64,000 nucleotides of DNA from Prorocentrum cordatum (taxonomy: Eukaryota; Sar; Dinophyceae; Prorocentrales; Prorocentraceae): contig CAUYUJ010000682.1 of the NCBI GenBank assembly GCA_963575745.1, positions 27,501-91,500 of the forward strand. Direction: 5' to 3'. The position numbers and the translations under genes were made by a program. Shown here piece by piece: positions 34,051 to 44,694 of the stretch (position 1 is the stretch's first letter; each line of letters starts with the position of its first letter). The notes beneath the pieces are model-generated. The model saw only the letters and a program-made list of their open reading frames with translations. It searched no databases and had not been told where the DNA came from.

Positions 34051-36600
34051 TTAAATCCGCCTCCTCCGCTTTGCAGAGGAAATTTCTTTAACAATGTGCT
34101 CCACACCTGTGCACAGGCGCTCGGCAGCAGATAATTCTGCCTCCGTCACGGTGGCTCCTACATCAACCATGTAGGCTTCTGAGCTCACGAGTGTCCACGG
34201 GCCATTCTCTGGAGCAACTTCGATCCAGTGACCTCCTGCAGCACCCTCACTGCTCACTCCACCATCCCAGCATCCTCTGATGTATTTGATGTTTGTCCTG
34301 TTCTGTTTGATATAGTCGTGCTTGTAAATTCTGTAACAGTTTCCTTCTCTCGCATGGTGTGTCAGCTCATCAGCATAGGCATTGGCTTCCCTATAGATAT
34401 GTTTCCAGAAATCCCTACCGTACGTCGGGCATCGTATGTTGTGTTGTTCACTCACATCATACATGATATTTTGTATCCTGGCGATCCGTTTGGCATACCC
34501 ACTGTTGTCACAGGCCCAGACTCCCCTCAACCATTGTACGACCGTGTTACTGTCCCCGCACATTTCAACAGCGATACCTTCCATCCCAGGGTCCCATATC
34601 GTAGTCTGTTCATTAATAACTGCAAGACGTCGGGCCAACTCGTCATCTGTCGGTGTCTTCGCAAACCCTCCCATCCTCCTCTCCTTACTCCTCCTCACAA
34701 ACATATCCTCCACTTTGGGTATCTGTGATATGTGTTCCACAAACTCCTCCCAATCCGTCGGTACAACGCACGTGTCGTGCCACAGAAGCGACCTCCATTT
34801 TTCAAAGGGTGCATGCCAGCTGCTCGCCACGATTCGTGGTCTGCCTCTGAGCCGTCTCGTTCCCTCTCTCGACATCGTCCTACTTACTGCCGCCAGCATT
34901 TCATCCCTCTGCACCGTCCACTCCCCCGATACGTGCAACATGGAGCGCAGCGTCTGCTGCCACGATTTGCTATACACAGTGGACGGCATGTGGCACTTAT
35001 ATTGGGATACCTCCACGGCGAATTCAAAGTTGTACCTCACAACTTTCTCCACCAACGTTTTGAACCCCCCCTCCTTGAACATCTCCCTGGATCTGTTGGC
35101 ACTGCGATCCCTGAACTCCTCCCACGTTTCCGTCTCTTTTCTATGTAATCCTCGCATTGTGTTCAAACATCTTCCTTCAAAGCTCCTCAATATGTTCAGC
35201 ACATGTTCATTACAGCTCCACCCCACACATCCATGGCATATGATCTGTTGAACCCTGCTCTGATACCGTGTGAATTTTTCCCTCATGCTCACCGCGCGTG
35301 ATCGATAGAATTTAATATCAGCATAGAAACACCGCCTGCCTGCATCAATACGGTGCCGCACTGCATGGAAATCCTTCGGGTTCGTCACAAATTTAACTCC
35401 CAGTATGTCGCACTCGCTTTTCCTCGGCAAAACCACTGCCTCACGTAATTGATAGGGTAGGCTGGGGTCTCCAGCCCGTGCACAAATATCATCTCCCAGT
35501 TCGCAAACTAATGATTGTGGTCCCCGGTTTTGTCTCAGCCCAAAAACAAGGTACTCCAGGCTCTCAATCTTCCAGTCCATACCAGCCCGTCTGAGGGCCA
35601 CGGTCAACATACTCACCATATTCCTCAGCTGATTCGCCGAAGATGCCAGCAGCACCACATTGTCAGCCCATATGTAATGATTGACCAGCGCCTGTTGTGT
35701 CCCCTCGCCTTCCAATCGCACTCCATAATGACATGCTTCCCATGATTCAGCAATAGAGGCCCAAATTGCCTCCAACACAATATTGAAGAGTACTGGGCCT
35801 TCTTTCCCTCCAGTTCGCACCGACTTGTTATACAGGATCTCTTCGCTGCACACATCCTGGAAATCAAAAACTGCTGTGTTTCCAATCATAGGCTCCACAA
35901 TTGCAATAATCAGATCTGTTGGATATCTCAGATGTTCCATCGCGCGGATCACCATCGAGACAGTAACATGATCAAACGCTTTCTTTATATCCATTATCCC
36001 CATATGTACCGACTCGCCTTTTCCCCAAAGAGTGGCATGACGTGTCATGTGCAGCAAAGGGGCCGTCATGTGATGAACTTTGTGACTCTTCTGGAATCCA
36101 TATGTCGCCAATTCCTTAATATGTCCATGTTCCTCCACAAGAATAAGAAGACACGCCATGTACCACTTGCTCATAACACTCAACAGCGATATTGCACGAG
36201 TCTCCCCAAATGTTTGGATCATGCTCATTTTTGGAATCAACTGCACGCACAACTTTCTCCACGAATCAGGTGACGACTTTTTCTGATCATGTATTTCTTG
36301 AAATGAGTGCCGTATCAATCTCAATGCATTCCAAGGTATTGCTTTGAGAATCTCCGCCACCAGGCCATCAGAGCCCGCTGCGGTGCCGCCCTTCAATCGG
36401 GCTCGAGCCCCCAGCAACACACCCATAGATATGACCCTGTTCGTAGTTCTGCCCTCTGCCTGCCACTGTGTCCGTAGTCGATGCAACTCTCTCTTTGCAG
36501 CTCCTCCCTCCCCGTCACATGTATATGACCGTTGTACGTGTTTGTTGAGCTCCTCCACCCATCTTTGTTTATTTTCTGTCAGTATCCCGTCACACAGCAT
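34051..36600 (-). CDS. LINE-A reverse transcriptase with permuted RNase H-like domain
   Basis: 849 aa from the ATG at 36600. The frame is open further upstream to about 36688, so this is the C-terminal part of an endonuclease-RT polyprotein whose frame was split. RT landmarks: GTAAGSDGLVAE at about 72-83, motif A DIKKAFD (D204, D210), motif B RTGGKEGP (262-269), motif C WADN (311-314, normally ADD). A Trp-rich segment follows near 595-620. The C-terminus has RNase H-like motifs in the order GDS (D683), ADEL (D744), WDGG (D779) and AELSAAE (E822). That is the canonical third and fourth, then first and second. The role would be target-primed reverse transcription. The RT core is uninterrupted, but the upstream frameshift makes this copy probably inactive. 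Confidence 0.9.
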   Translation of the reverse strand: MLCDGILTENKQRWVEELNKHVQRSYTCDGEGGAAKRELHRLRTQWQAEGRTTNRVISMGVLLGARARLKGGTAAGSDGLVAEILKAIPWNALRLIRHSFQEIHDQKKSSPDSWRKLCVQLIPKMSMIQTFGETRAISLLSVMSKWYMACLLILVEEHGHIKELATYGFQKSHKVHHMTAPLLHMTRHATLWGKGESVHMGIMDIKKAFDHVTVSMVIRAMEHLRYPTDLIIAIVEPMIGNTAVFDFQDVCSEEILYNKSVRTGGKEGPVLFNIVLEAIWASIAESWEACHYGVRLEGEGTQQALVNHYIWADNVVLLASSANQLRNMVSMLTVALRRAGMDWKIESLEYLVFGLRQNRGPQSLVCELGDDICARAGDPSLPYQLREAVVLPRKSECDILGVKFVTNPKDFHAVRHRIDAGRRCFYADIKFYRSRAVSMREKFTRYQSRVQQIICHGCVGWSCNEHVLNILRSFEGRCLNTMRGLHRKETETWEEFRDRSANRSREMFKEGGFKTLVEKVVRYNFEFAVEVSQYKCHMPSTVYSKSWQQTLRSMLHVSGEWTVQRDEMLAAVSRTMSREGTRRLRGRPRIVASSWHAPFEKWRSLLWHDTCVVPTDWEEFVEHISQIPKVEDMFVRRSKERRMGGFAKTPTDDELARRLAVINEQTTIWDPGMEGIAVEMCGDSNTVVQWLRGVWACDNSGYAKRIARIQNIMYDVSEQHNIRCPTYGRDFWKHIYREANAYADELTHHAREGNCYRIYKHDYIKQNRTNIKYIRGCWDGGVSSEGAAGGHWIEVAPENGPWTLVSSEAYMVDVGATVTEAELSAAERLCTGVEHIVKEISSAKRRRRI

Positions 36601-37609
36601 TTCCTTGATACACCTACGGGGTCCATGTTTGAGGCCAGTGGAGTCCTTGAGGAGCTGTTCCCGCCTGAACTTTCTTCGGAGTGTTTTTGACGTCTCAGTA
36701 ATTGTTTCCTACGCTCACCGAAGACACCCCTCCTTAACTCCGCTTCAACGTCCACGAGTTGGTCAGGTTTTTTGATTGGTTTAGTATCCGCCCTGCCCTT
36801 TGTATGCCTACACATCGTCGCAGCACTCACAAGCATCTGTCCAACTGTTTGTATATTTATGTCACCCTGTTGGTTCATATGTTGTTGCACCTGCACATCG
36901 GCCAGTGTACTGAACACATTCGCTGACTCATAATCCTCCGGGGCCCAATTGATGAGGCTCGGGGGCCTGGGTCGCACGAAAGGCTTGCGCACCGACGCAT
37001 GTTTTATCCTCACACCTACCTTCGCATGGTCACTGTAGCGTGACGCTCGATCCTGTGTAGGATCCACAAATTCCACCGTGCATTCAAATGAGCAGTTGGT
37101 CCGAGCCGCCTCGGTACCTGCAAATTGTGTCGGCACAAATACATAGTCCAACACCCTGGAGTAGCTGCTGGTACTCCACGGCCTGTGCGTCACTTGTCGC
37201 ACGCCGTAGGTGTTGGCTGCACAAAGACCCCAGTGATTCAGAAAGCGCACGAGCATGTCCCTCCTCTCCTCATGATGCTTCGCCTCCGACCTCATCCACA
37301 CCTCCTCCAATCCTTCTCCCGTGAACCCCAAGAGATTTGGTTCCAGCTCCGTCTGCGCATCTGTCCCCACAAACTGCAATACTTTGGACCCCTGGTATTG
37401 CTCGCTACATAGTTGCATGCAAGCACACAGCTTAGCTAGAACGTCACAATATTCATCGAGCCTATCATCTCCCCGCTGCACTGTGGGTAGGTACACTGAG
37501 GACACGACCACAGATGCAAATTGTACAACAGCAAACCTCTCACCGCACTTACTGTCTGAAATAGTCGCCGCCCACGGGCCCCTGAAGGCCACAGCAGCTC
37601 GTCGGCACA
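36579..37609 (-). CDS. LINE-A AP-type endonuclease domain, partial
   Basis: Reading frame entering from the assembly gap; the N-terminal catalytic Asn and Glu motifs are not in the window. Visible landmarks of the exonuclease-endonuclease-phosphatase fold are SSVYLPT, FVGTDAQTE where the family normally has GDFN, RPWS..YSRVLDYVF and SRYSDHAKV. The replacement of D-x-N by D-A-Q is unusual. The frame runs about 100 nt past the frameshift site near 36684-36688 and ends at 36579. The ATG-like start in satellite sequence beyond the gap is irrelevant. Similar in layout to LINE-B residues 1-400. Confidence 0.8.
36684..36688 (-). other. Likely frameshift site in LINE-A (A5 run)
   Basis: Upstream of this run the endonuclease frame carries the linker; downstream the other frame (KTLRRKFRR..., continuous into the RT) looks coding. 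A one-nucleotide indel in the five-A run would explain the split. It is not a canonical programmed-frameshift heptamer. Confidence 0.55.
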
Positions 37610-37709
37610 NNNNNNNNNNNNNNNNNNNNNNNNNNNNNNNNNNNNNNNNNNNNNNNNNNNNNNNNNNNNNNNNNNNNNNNNNNNNNNNNNNNNNNNNNNN
37701 NNNNNNNNN
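37610..37709. other. Assembly gap, exactly 100 N
   Basis: One hundred Ns, a conventional placeholder for a gap of unknown size. HP and satellite orientation differs on the two sides. Confidence 0.99.
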
Positions 37710-38295
37710 TTTTCTACTTAACTCGAGCTGTAGGGCAGCTACAGTAAGCACTCGTATCGCACTCAGAATGATGAGACGCGTTCGTCTGTTGAATCCACAG
37801 GTCTAAACTCGGTCTGCTAGCCGAGCTAGGTCCGCAAACCTATTCGTATTATTCGAGTCAACTTGATACGCGTTGTCGGTATTTTCTACTTAAATCGAGC
37901 TGTAGGGCAGCTACAGTGCTGGTAAGCACACCTTCCGCACTCAGAAACATGAGGCGCGTTCGCCTGTTGGATCCAGAGCTCTGAACTCGGTCTGTTGCGC
38001 GATCCAGAATCACGAAACTGTTCGTATTCTTGCAGTCATCTTCAGAGCTACTCTTGGCGTTCTGCACTGAATTCGGGCTGCAGGGAGGCTGCAGGGCTGG
38101 TAATTACAGGAATCGATTCCGAGGCATCAGACGCGTCCGTCTGTCGCATTCAGAGGTGTGAACTCGGTCTGATACTCGAGTTAGGCTGAAAAACTATTCG
38201 TTCTCTGCAATTTTTTCCGACAGTATATGTTGTCAGGAAGCTCTACGAGTCCCCCGGCGGTAACAAAGGTTGACGGTTTACCGCCGGCGCCCAGT
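37710..38295 (+). repeat. Type A unit end, plus orientation
   Basis: Just under three plus monomers of the TATTTTCTACTTAA variant that is otherwise concentrated (in reverse) at 29.2-31.5 kb, ended by HP type A at 38234-38295. Confidence 0.75.
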
Positions 38296-38309
38296 TGCAG
38301 GGCCCCACG

Positions 38310-38590
38310 CATCGTGCCTCGTAGAGCTCTGAGGTAGAAGAGCTAGAGGAATTCGGCGACAGGTTGGAGCTAGTTGGCGAAATGTCGAAAAGGAACGCGA
38401 TCATAGCTTCCCCGGCCTGGCTCAGCCGATTTTGCAGTTCCCACCATTTGTTTAGGCTGCTATTTGCGCAGAGCGAAGCTTGGCATTACAGAAGTTACCT
38501 CACAAGTTCTTAGTTCATTCCGTCGAAAAAAGTTCTCCCGAGCGAAGCCACGGACCGACTTCACGTTGGCAGTCCAAAAATACCTCGTAG
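38310..38590 (+). repeat. Family D repeat
   Basis: Body with GTTGGCGAAATGTCGAAAAG, GCCTGGCTCAGCCGATTTTG, GCGCAGAGCGAAGCTTGG and CATTCCGTCGAAAAA. Two further copies lie at 49838-50145 and 50146-50410. Confidence 0.75.
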
Positions 38591-39463
38591 AGCTCTTCGG
38601 CATCGATGAGCTAGAGGAATTCCGGCGCGGGGTGGAGCTAGTTGGCCGACCCGACCAAAAGAGACACTGTGATAACCTTGGGTCGGTTTTGCTTTAATTT
38701 GAAAGATATTTGACAATTCATTTTGAGAATCGGTATTATCCTGTAGTGGGTTATGCCGCGTCTGCCAGTTAAATTCTCAGGTCCGTAGCTGCAATATTAC
38801 TATCAAAAGACTTGCTGGAACCAACTGCGTTCCGAGTCATCTTGACACGCGTTCACGGTTTTCTGTACTTAACGAGATTTTGAGAGCTACAGAGCTGATA
38901 CTTACCGAAACCGATTGAGAATGATCAGGCGCGTTGGCCTGTTGCATCCAGAGGCCTGAACTCGGTCTGCTACTCGAGCTAGGTCCGTAAAAGTTATCTT
39001 CACCAGTAATGCCGGTTTTCTGTACTCAACTCAAGACTCAGAGACGCTACAGAGCTGGTGCGCACATAAACTGGTTCAGTATCACCAGGCGCTTGCGTCT
39101 GTTGCATCGAGAGGCTTGAACTCGTTCTGCTAGTCGAGCTAGGTCCACAACACTATTCGTATTTCTCAAGTTCTCTTTAGAGACGCTGTCGGTATTCTGC
39201 ACTTAACTCTAGCAGCTACAGAGGTGGTACGCACAGAAACCGATACATAATCATCAAGGGCGTTTGGCTGAAGCATCTAGGGCTCTGAACAGATTCTGCT
39301 TCTCGAGCTAAGTCCGCAAAACTATTTGTATGCGATCGATTTTTGGAGAGTTTTTTGGCTCTCGCTTAAGCTTGCTTCACGTGTTCCGAGGAGCTGGGCA
39401 AGAAAAGAGCTCTACGAGGTCCCCGGTGGTAACCAGGTTGACGGTTTACCGCCGGCGCCCAGT
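38591..39463 (+). repeat. Unit with intact HP; empty-site paralogue of the LINE-B locus
   Basis: Type B opening, three and a half atypical monomers and the leader TTTTTTGGCTCTCGCTTAAG, closed by HP 39407-39463. The same succession precedes LINE-B (50411-51300), where the HP is interrupted. Here GGTCCCCGGTGGTAACCAGG is continuous, giving a natural empty site. Confidence 0.8.
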
Positions 39464-39689
39464 AAACGGCGCCCCTGCAAGCGTCTCCTGCGAGGTTTTC
39501 AGCGTCCCGCGCGTCGTTTCAGACAGCCTGGCAGAGGTCCCCGTGCGGCGTTCCGCGCTTAGCTTCGCTATCAGCGTTTTGGACGCTCACAAGTTCCGCG
39601 GGTCTTCTTGCTTTTCGGGTTTTGACGCTACCAAGTTCGACGCTATGATTTGCCTTGCTCTTCGGGTTTTTAGAAGCTACCAAGTACCT
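39464..39689 (+). other. GC-rich spacer with GTTTTGGACGCT boxes
   Basis: Three degenerate boxes (about 39575, 39615, 39660) of the GGGTTTTGGACGCTACCAAG type occur here. No gene is visible. Confidence 0.55.
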
Positions 39690-40080
39690 CGTAGAGCTCT
39701 TCAGCAACGAGCTAAGAGGAATGCCGGCGCAGAGTAGAGCTAGTTGGCGGGCCCGACTAAAAGAGAGGGTATCCGGGGGTCGGTTTTGTCTCTGTATACA
39801 AAATTTTTTAATTCGTTTTGAGAATCAGTATTTTTCTCACGTGTAGTGGCTTGTGCTGCGTCTGCCAGTAAACTTCCCAGGTCCGTAGCTGAAGTGTTAC
39901 TATCAAAAGATTTGAGGGAACCGACTTTCGATGAAAAACGAAAACATCATGTTATTTTCGAGTTTTTTTGCTTTTACTTCAGAAGCTTCCTCATGTCTTC
40001 GGAGAAGCGCTGTGCAACAAAAGAGCTCTACGAGGTGCCCGGCGGTAACCTGGTTGACGGTTCACCGCCGGTGCCCAGTG
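39690..40080 (+). repeat. Type B-like unit
   Basis: Body with ACTATCAAAAGATTTGAGGGAACCGAC instead of the usual ACACTTGGCGGAACCAAC. HP 40022-40080 has asymmetric arms (GGTAACC/GGTTCACC). Confidence 0.7.
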
Positions 40081-40305
40081 GTTAGTGACTCGTAACTTGC
40101 AGAGCTTCCCGTAGCAAGTGTCTGCTGCCCGAACTTTGTTCGCGAAACTATTGTATTGTTCGGCTATAGGAGGTCTAGAGGTCAGAAAATATTCACTATA
40201 ACTCGGAATCTTGCTAGGTGCTGTCGGTTTTCTGAACTTAAGTCGAGCTAGGAAGCTCTATAAGTCTCCCGGCGGCAAGGTTGACGGTTTACCGCTGGCG
40301 CTCAG
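40081..40305 (+). repeat. Short type A remnant
   Basis: Partial monomer plus CTTAAGTCGAGCTAGG leader and HP 40250-40305, whose stem is shortened (GGCGGCAAGG). Confidence 0.65.
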
Positions 40306-41085
40306 GGTATTGCTGGAAGCTTAAGAGTAATTCTGGGGCACTGGAGAGCTAGTTGTCAAGAAACATCTCGACGAAGCTTTCGGTGGGTCTTGGTCGGTTC
40401 AGCTCTAGTATTTTTTCCTGATGTTCGATCTTATTCCGCTCGCCATCTTGATCTCAGCTCGATCGGGTACGGTCGAGCTTTCGGACAGCTGTAGACCTGA
40501 TGAGCAGAGCTTATCGATGTATAATGTTTAGACGCGTGCGCCTCTCGAATCGAGAGGTCTGAACTTGGTCTGTTAGCCGAGCTAAGTCCGCAAACGTGTT
40601 CGTAGTATGCGAAAGATCTTGAACAAAATTCTCGGTTTTTAACTGAGCTGTAGGACAGCTTCAGAGCTGAGTTTTGCAGAAAACGATTGAGGATCACCAG
40701 TTGCGTTTCTCAGTCGAATCTAGAGCTCTGAATTCGGTTTGCTGCCCGATCTAAAATCGCGGAACTATTCGTATTGGTCGAGTCATCTTGAGAAGTGCTC
40801 TCGGTTCTCTTCACTGAACTCGCGCTGAGAGTGTTCGGGTCATCCTGAGGGATGCTGTCCGTTTTCTGCACTTAACTCGGTCTGTAAGGGGGCTCCAGGG
40901 CTGTTAATGACAGAAGTCGATTCGCAGATATCAGATGCGCCCGCCTATCGCATTGAGAGGTAAAGAAATATTGACTATGAGTCAGATTGTTAGGTCTGTC
41001 AGTTTTCTCAATGTAAGTCGAGCTAGGAAGCTCTACGAGTCTCCCTGCGGTAACCAAGGTTGACGGTTCACCGCCGGCGCCGAGT
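40306..41085 (+). repeat. Type A unit
   Basis: L module (about 40320-40475), about three monomers, HP 41026-41085 (first arm CTGCGGTAACC, one mismatch). Confidence 0.7.
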
Positions 41086-42183
41086 TGAAAATGTCTTCTC
41101 GGAATTCCAGCATTCGTTTGAGCTCTAGTATTTTTTCGGATCATATTCAATCTCATTCCCGCTCGCCATCTCAATCTTAGCTCGATCGGGTAAATATTTC
41201 TGCAAAAAAGCATCGCGGCGGGATCAGCTGTTTCAAGTCATCTTGATACGCGTTGTCGGTATTTTGTACTTAATTAACTCGAGCTGTAGGGCAGCTACAG
41301 AGTTTATTATCACAGAAATCGATTGCGAATCATCAGGCGCGTTCGTCTGTTCTATCTAGAGGTCTGAACTCGGTCTGCTGCCCAAGGTAGGTTCGAAACT
41401 ATTCGTGTTGTTCGAGTCATTTTGAGAGGTGCTGACAGTTTCCTGCTCTTATCTCGAGCTGTAGGGCGGCTACAGGGCTCGTTCTCACAGGAATCGATCC
41501 GGAGACATCAGGCGCGTCCACCTGCCGAATCCAGAGCTCGGAAATCCGTGTGCTGAGCTAGGTTCGCAAAATTATTTGTATTCAAGTCGTCTTGAGAAGT
41601 GATGTCCGTTTTCTGCACTTAACTCGCTGTACGGGGACTGCAGGGTTGGTAATCACTGGGATCGATTCCGAGACATCAGTCGCGTCCATCTGTCGCATTC
41701 AGAGCCCTGAACTCGGCCTGCTGCCCGAGCTAGTCTCGCGAAACTATTCGTATTGTTCGAGTTATCTTCAGAGGTGCTGTCGATTTTCTGCACGTAACTC
41801 GGGCTGTAAGGGGGCTGCAGGCTGGTAATCACAGGAATCGATCCAGAGACATCAGGCGCGTCCGCCTGTTGTATTCAGATGTCTCAACTCGGTCTGATAC
41901 TCGAGCTAGATTCGCGAAACTATTTGTATTGTTCGAGTGATCTTGAGAGGTGCTGTCGATTTTCGCAAGTAACTCGGGCTGTAGGAGAGCTACTGAGCGC
42001 GTGCGCGGAAAAAAGGATCCAGAAGCATGAGGGGCGTTTGGCTGTTGCATCGAGAGGTCTGAAATCGTTTAGGATGAAAAACTATTCGTTCTCTGCGTTT
42101 GTTTTCGACATGATATATGCTCAGGAAGTTCTACGAGTCCCCGGGCGGTAACCAAGGTTGACGGTTTACCGCCGGCGTCCAGT
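41086..42183 (+). repeat. Type A unit
   Basis: L module (41086-41230), five monomers, HP 42123-42183. The monomers carry GACAGTTTTCTGC variants. Confidence 0.75.
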
Positions 42184-43308
42184 TGGGAAGAAAAATCTCG
42201 ACGGACCTTTTGCTGATTTTGGTCGGTTAAAAATTTTGTTCTCGAAATTCAACAATTCGTTTGAGCTCTAGTATTTTTTCTGACCATATACGATCTTATT
42301 CCCGCTCGCCGTCTTAATCTCAGCTCGATCGGGTAAATATTTCGGCGAAAAAGCATCGCGGCGGGATCGGCTGTTTCAAGTCATCTTGATACGCGTTGTC
42401 GGTATTTTGTACTTAACTCGAGCTGTAGGGCAGCTACAGAGCTCATTCTCACAGAAATCGATTGCGAATCATCAGGCGCGTTCGTCTGTTCTATCTACAG
42501 GTCTGAACTCGGTCTGCTGCCCAAGGTAGGTTCGCGAAACTATTCGTGTTGTTGGAGTAATCTTGAGAGATGCTGACAGTTTTCTGCTTAACTTGGGCTG
42601 TAGGGGGGCTACATGGCTCGTAGTCACAGGAATTGATTTGGAGACATGAGGCGCGTCCGCCTGAATCAAGAGCTCAGAACCCGGTGTGCTGCGCGAGCTA
42701 GGTTCGCAAAACTATTTGTATTCGTCGAGTCATCTTGAGAGGTGCTGTCTGTTTTCTGCACTTAACTCGAGCTGTAAGGGGGCTGCAGGGCTGGTAATCA
42801 CTGGAATCGATTCGGAGGCACCAGTCGCGTCCACTTGTCGCATTCAGAGCTCTGAACTCGGCCTGCTAGGTCCGCGAAACTATTCATATTGTTCGAGTCA
42901 TCTTCAGATGTGCTGTCGATTTCCTGCACTTAACTCGGGCTGTAAGGGGGCTGCAGAGCTGATAATCAGAGGAATCGATTCGGAGACATCAGGCGCGTCT
43001 GCCTGTTGCATTCAGATGTCTGATCTCGGTTTGATACTCGAGCTAGATTCGCGAAACTATTTCTATTGTTCGAGTGATCTTGAGAGGTGCTGTCGATTTT
43101 CGCGCAACTCGGGCTGCAGGAGAGCTACGGAGCTCGTGCGCACAGAAAACGATCCAGAAGCATGAGGGGCGTTTGGCTGTTGCATCGAGGGGTCTGAAAT
43201 CGTTTAGGCTCTCGTTCTCTGCATTTTTTCGACATTATATATGCTCAGGAAGTTCCACGAGTCCCCGGGCGGTAACCAAGGTTGACGGCTTACCGCCGGC
43301 GCCCAGTT
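42184..43308 (+). repeat. Type A unit
   Basis: Starts TTGGGAAGAAAAATCTCGACG, L module, five monomers, TTTTTTCGACATTATATATG leader, HP 43247-43308. It is a close paralogue of the previous unit. Confidence 0.75.
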
Positions 43309-44437
43309 GGCAAGAAAAATCTCGACGGACATTTTGAGAAATTTTGGTCGGTTAAAAATTTTGTTCTCGAAATTCAACCATTCGAGCTCTAGTATTTTTT
43401 CCTGTGATATTTGATCTTATTCCCGCTCGCCATCTCGATCTGAGCTCGATCGGGTACCTTTTACTGCCAAAAATCACTGCGGCGGGATCGGCCGTTTCGA
43501 GTCATCTTGATTCGCGTTGTCGGTATACTGAACTTAACTCGAGATATAGGACAGCTACAGAGCTGGTAAGCACACCTTATCAATCGGCTGTTCGGCTGTT
43601 CCAACCAGAGGTCTGAACTCCGTCTGCTAGCTAGGTCCGTTAACCTATTCGTATCATTCGAGTCATCTTGACAGGCGCTCTCGGTTTTCTGTACTTAACT
43701 CGAGCTATAGGACAGCTACAGGGCTGATACTTACAGAAACCGATTCAGAATCATCAGTCGCATTTGTCTGTTGAATCCAGAGCTCTGAACTCAGTCTGCT
43801 GCCCGATCCAGGATCGCGAAATTGTTTGTATTGTTCGAGAAATCTTGAGAGCTGCTGCCGGTTTTCTGCACTTACCTCGCGCTGTAGGGGTGCTACAGTG
43901 CTGGTGGTGACAGCAATCGATTTGGAGACATCAGACGCGTCCGCCTGTGGAATCCAGAGCTCGAAACTCGGTCTGTTGCCCGAACTAGGTCCGCAAAACT
44001 GTTCGTATTGTTCGAATCATCCTGAAAGATGCTGTCGGATTTCTGCATTTACCTCGGGCTGCTGTAGGGGGGCTGCAGGGCGGGTAATCACAGGAATCGA
44101 TTCGGAGACATCAGACGCGTCCGCCTGCTACATTTAGAGGTCTTAACTCGATCTGATACTCGAGCTGGGTTTGCCAAACTATTCGTTTCGTTCGAATCAT
44201 CTTGAGAGGTGCTGTCGATTGTCGCACGAAACTCGGCTGTAGGAGAGCTGTAGAGCTCGTACAGAAGACAATCCAGAAGCATCGGGGGGCGTTCGGCTGT
44301 TGCATCGAGAGGTCTGATATCGCTTGGGCTGAAAAACTATTCGTTCTCTGCATGTTTTCCACATCATATATTTTCAGGAAGCTCAACGAGTCCCCCGGCG
44401 GTAAGAAAGGTTGACGGCTTACCGCCGGCGCCCAGTT
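43309..44437 (+). repeat. Type A unit
   Basis: L module, about five monomers (one shortened near 43580), HP 44376-44437 with AAGAAAGG loop variant. Confidence 0.75.
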
Positions 44438-44694
44438 TTGAGAAAGCATATTTTTCGCACCTGTGAACGATTATGAGGGCCTCTGCGTCTTTTATGAGCT
44501 CTGTAGGAGCACATTTACTATCAAAACACTTGGCGGAACCAATTTCATATCGACATGAAAAACATCAATTTTGCATTTTTCGCGTAATGCTTCCAGAAGC
44601 TCTCTCTGTCGATTCTAAGCACTCTCACCCGTGGAAGGAGCTCTACGAGGTTCCCGGTTGTGACCAGGTTGACGGTTCACCGCCGGCGCCAGTT
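44438..44694 (+). repeat. Type B unit
   Basis: Body with CACTTGGCGGAACCAATTTC and TCATATCGACATGA; HP type B 44638-44694 with a mismatched first arm (GGTTGTGACC). Confidence 0.75.

Larger units (their letters stand above)
33991..37609 (-). mobile_element. LINE-A, non-LTR retrotransposon, 5' part lost in the gap
   Basis: Minus-strand element with endonuclease, reverse transcriptase and RNase H-like coding regions. Its 3' end carries the hairpin GGGCGC/GCGCCC (34016-34029) and a tail ACCAAACACCAAAA (33991-34004). Unlike LINE-B, LINE-C and NA-1 it lies in satellite DNA, not in an HP loop. No target-site duplication can be defined because the 5' end lies beyond the 100-N gap. ORF1 is not visible. 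Confidence 0.85.

Noticed and set aside
38464-38697. Small ORFs across family D and type B bodies
   Set aside because: Frames are not conserved between copies and stop at repeat boundaries.
39346-39366. Possible dinoflagellate spliced-leader relic (TTTTGGCTC...TTAAG)
   Set aside because: It only partly matches the recalled spliced leader, is interrupted, and is duplicated at 51.2 kb as part of a repeat unit.
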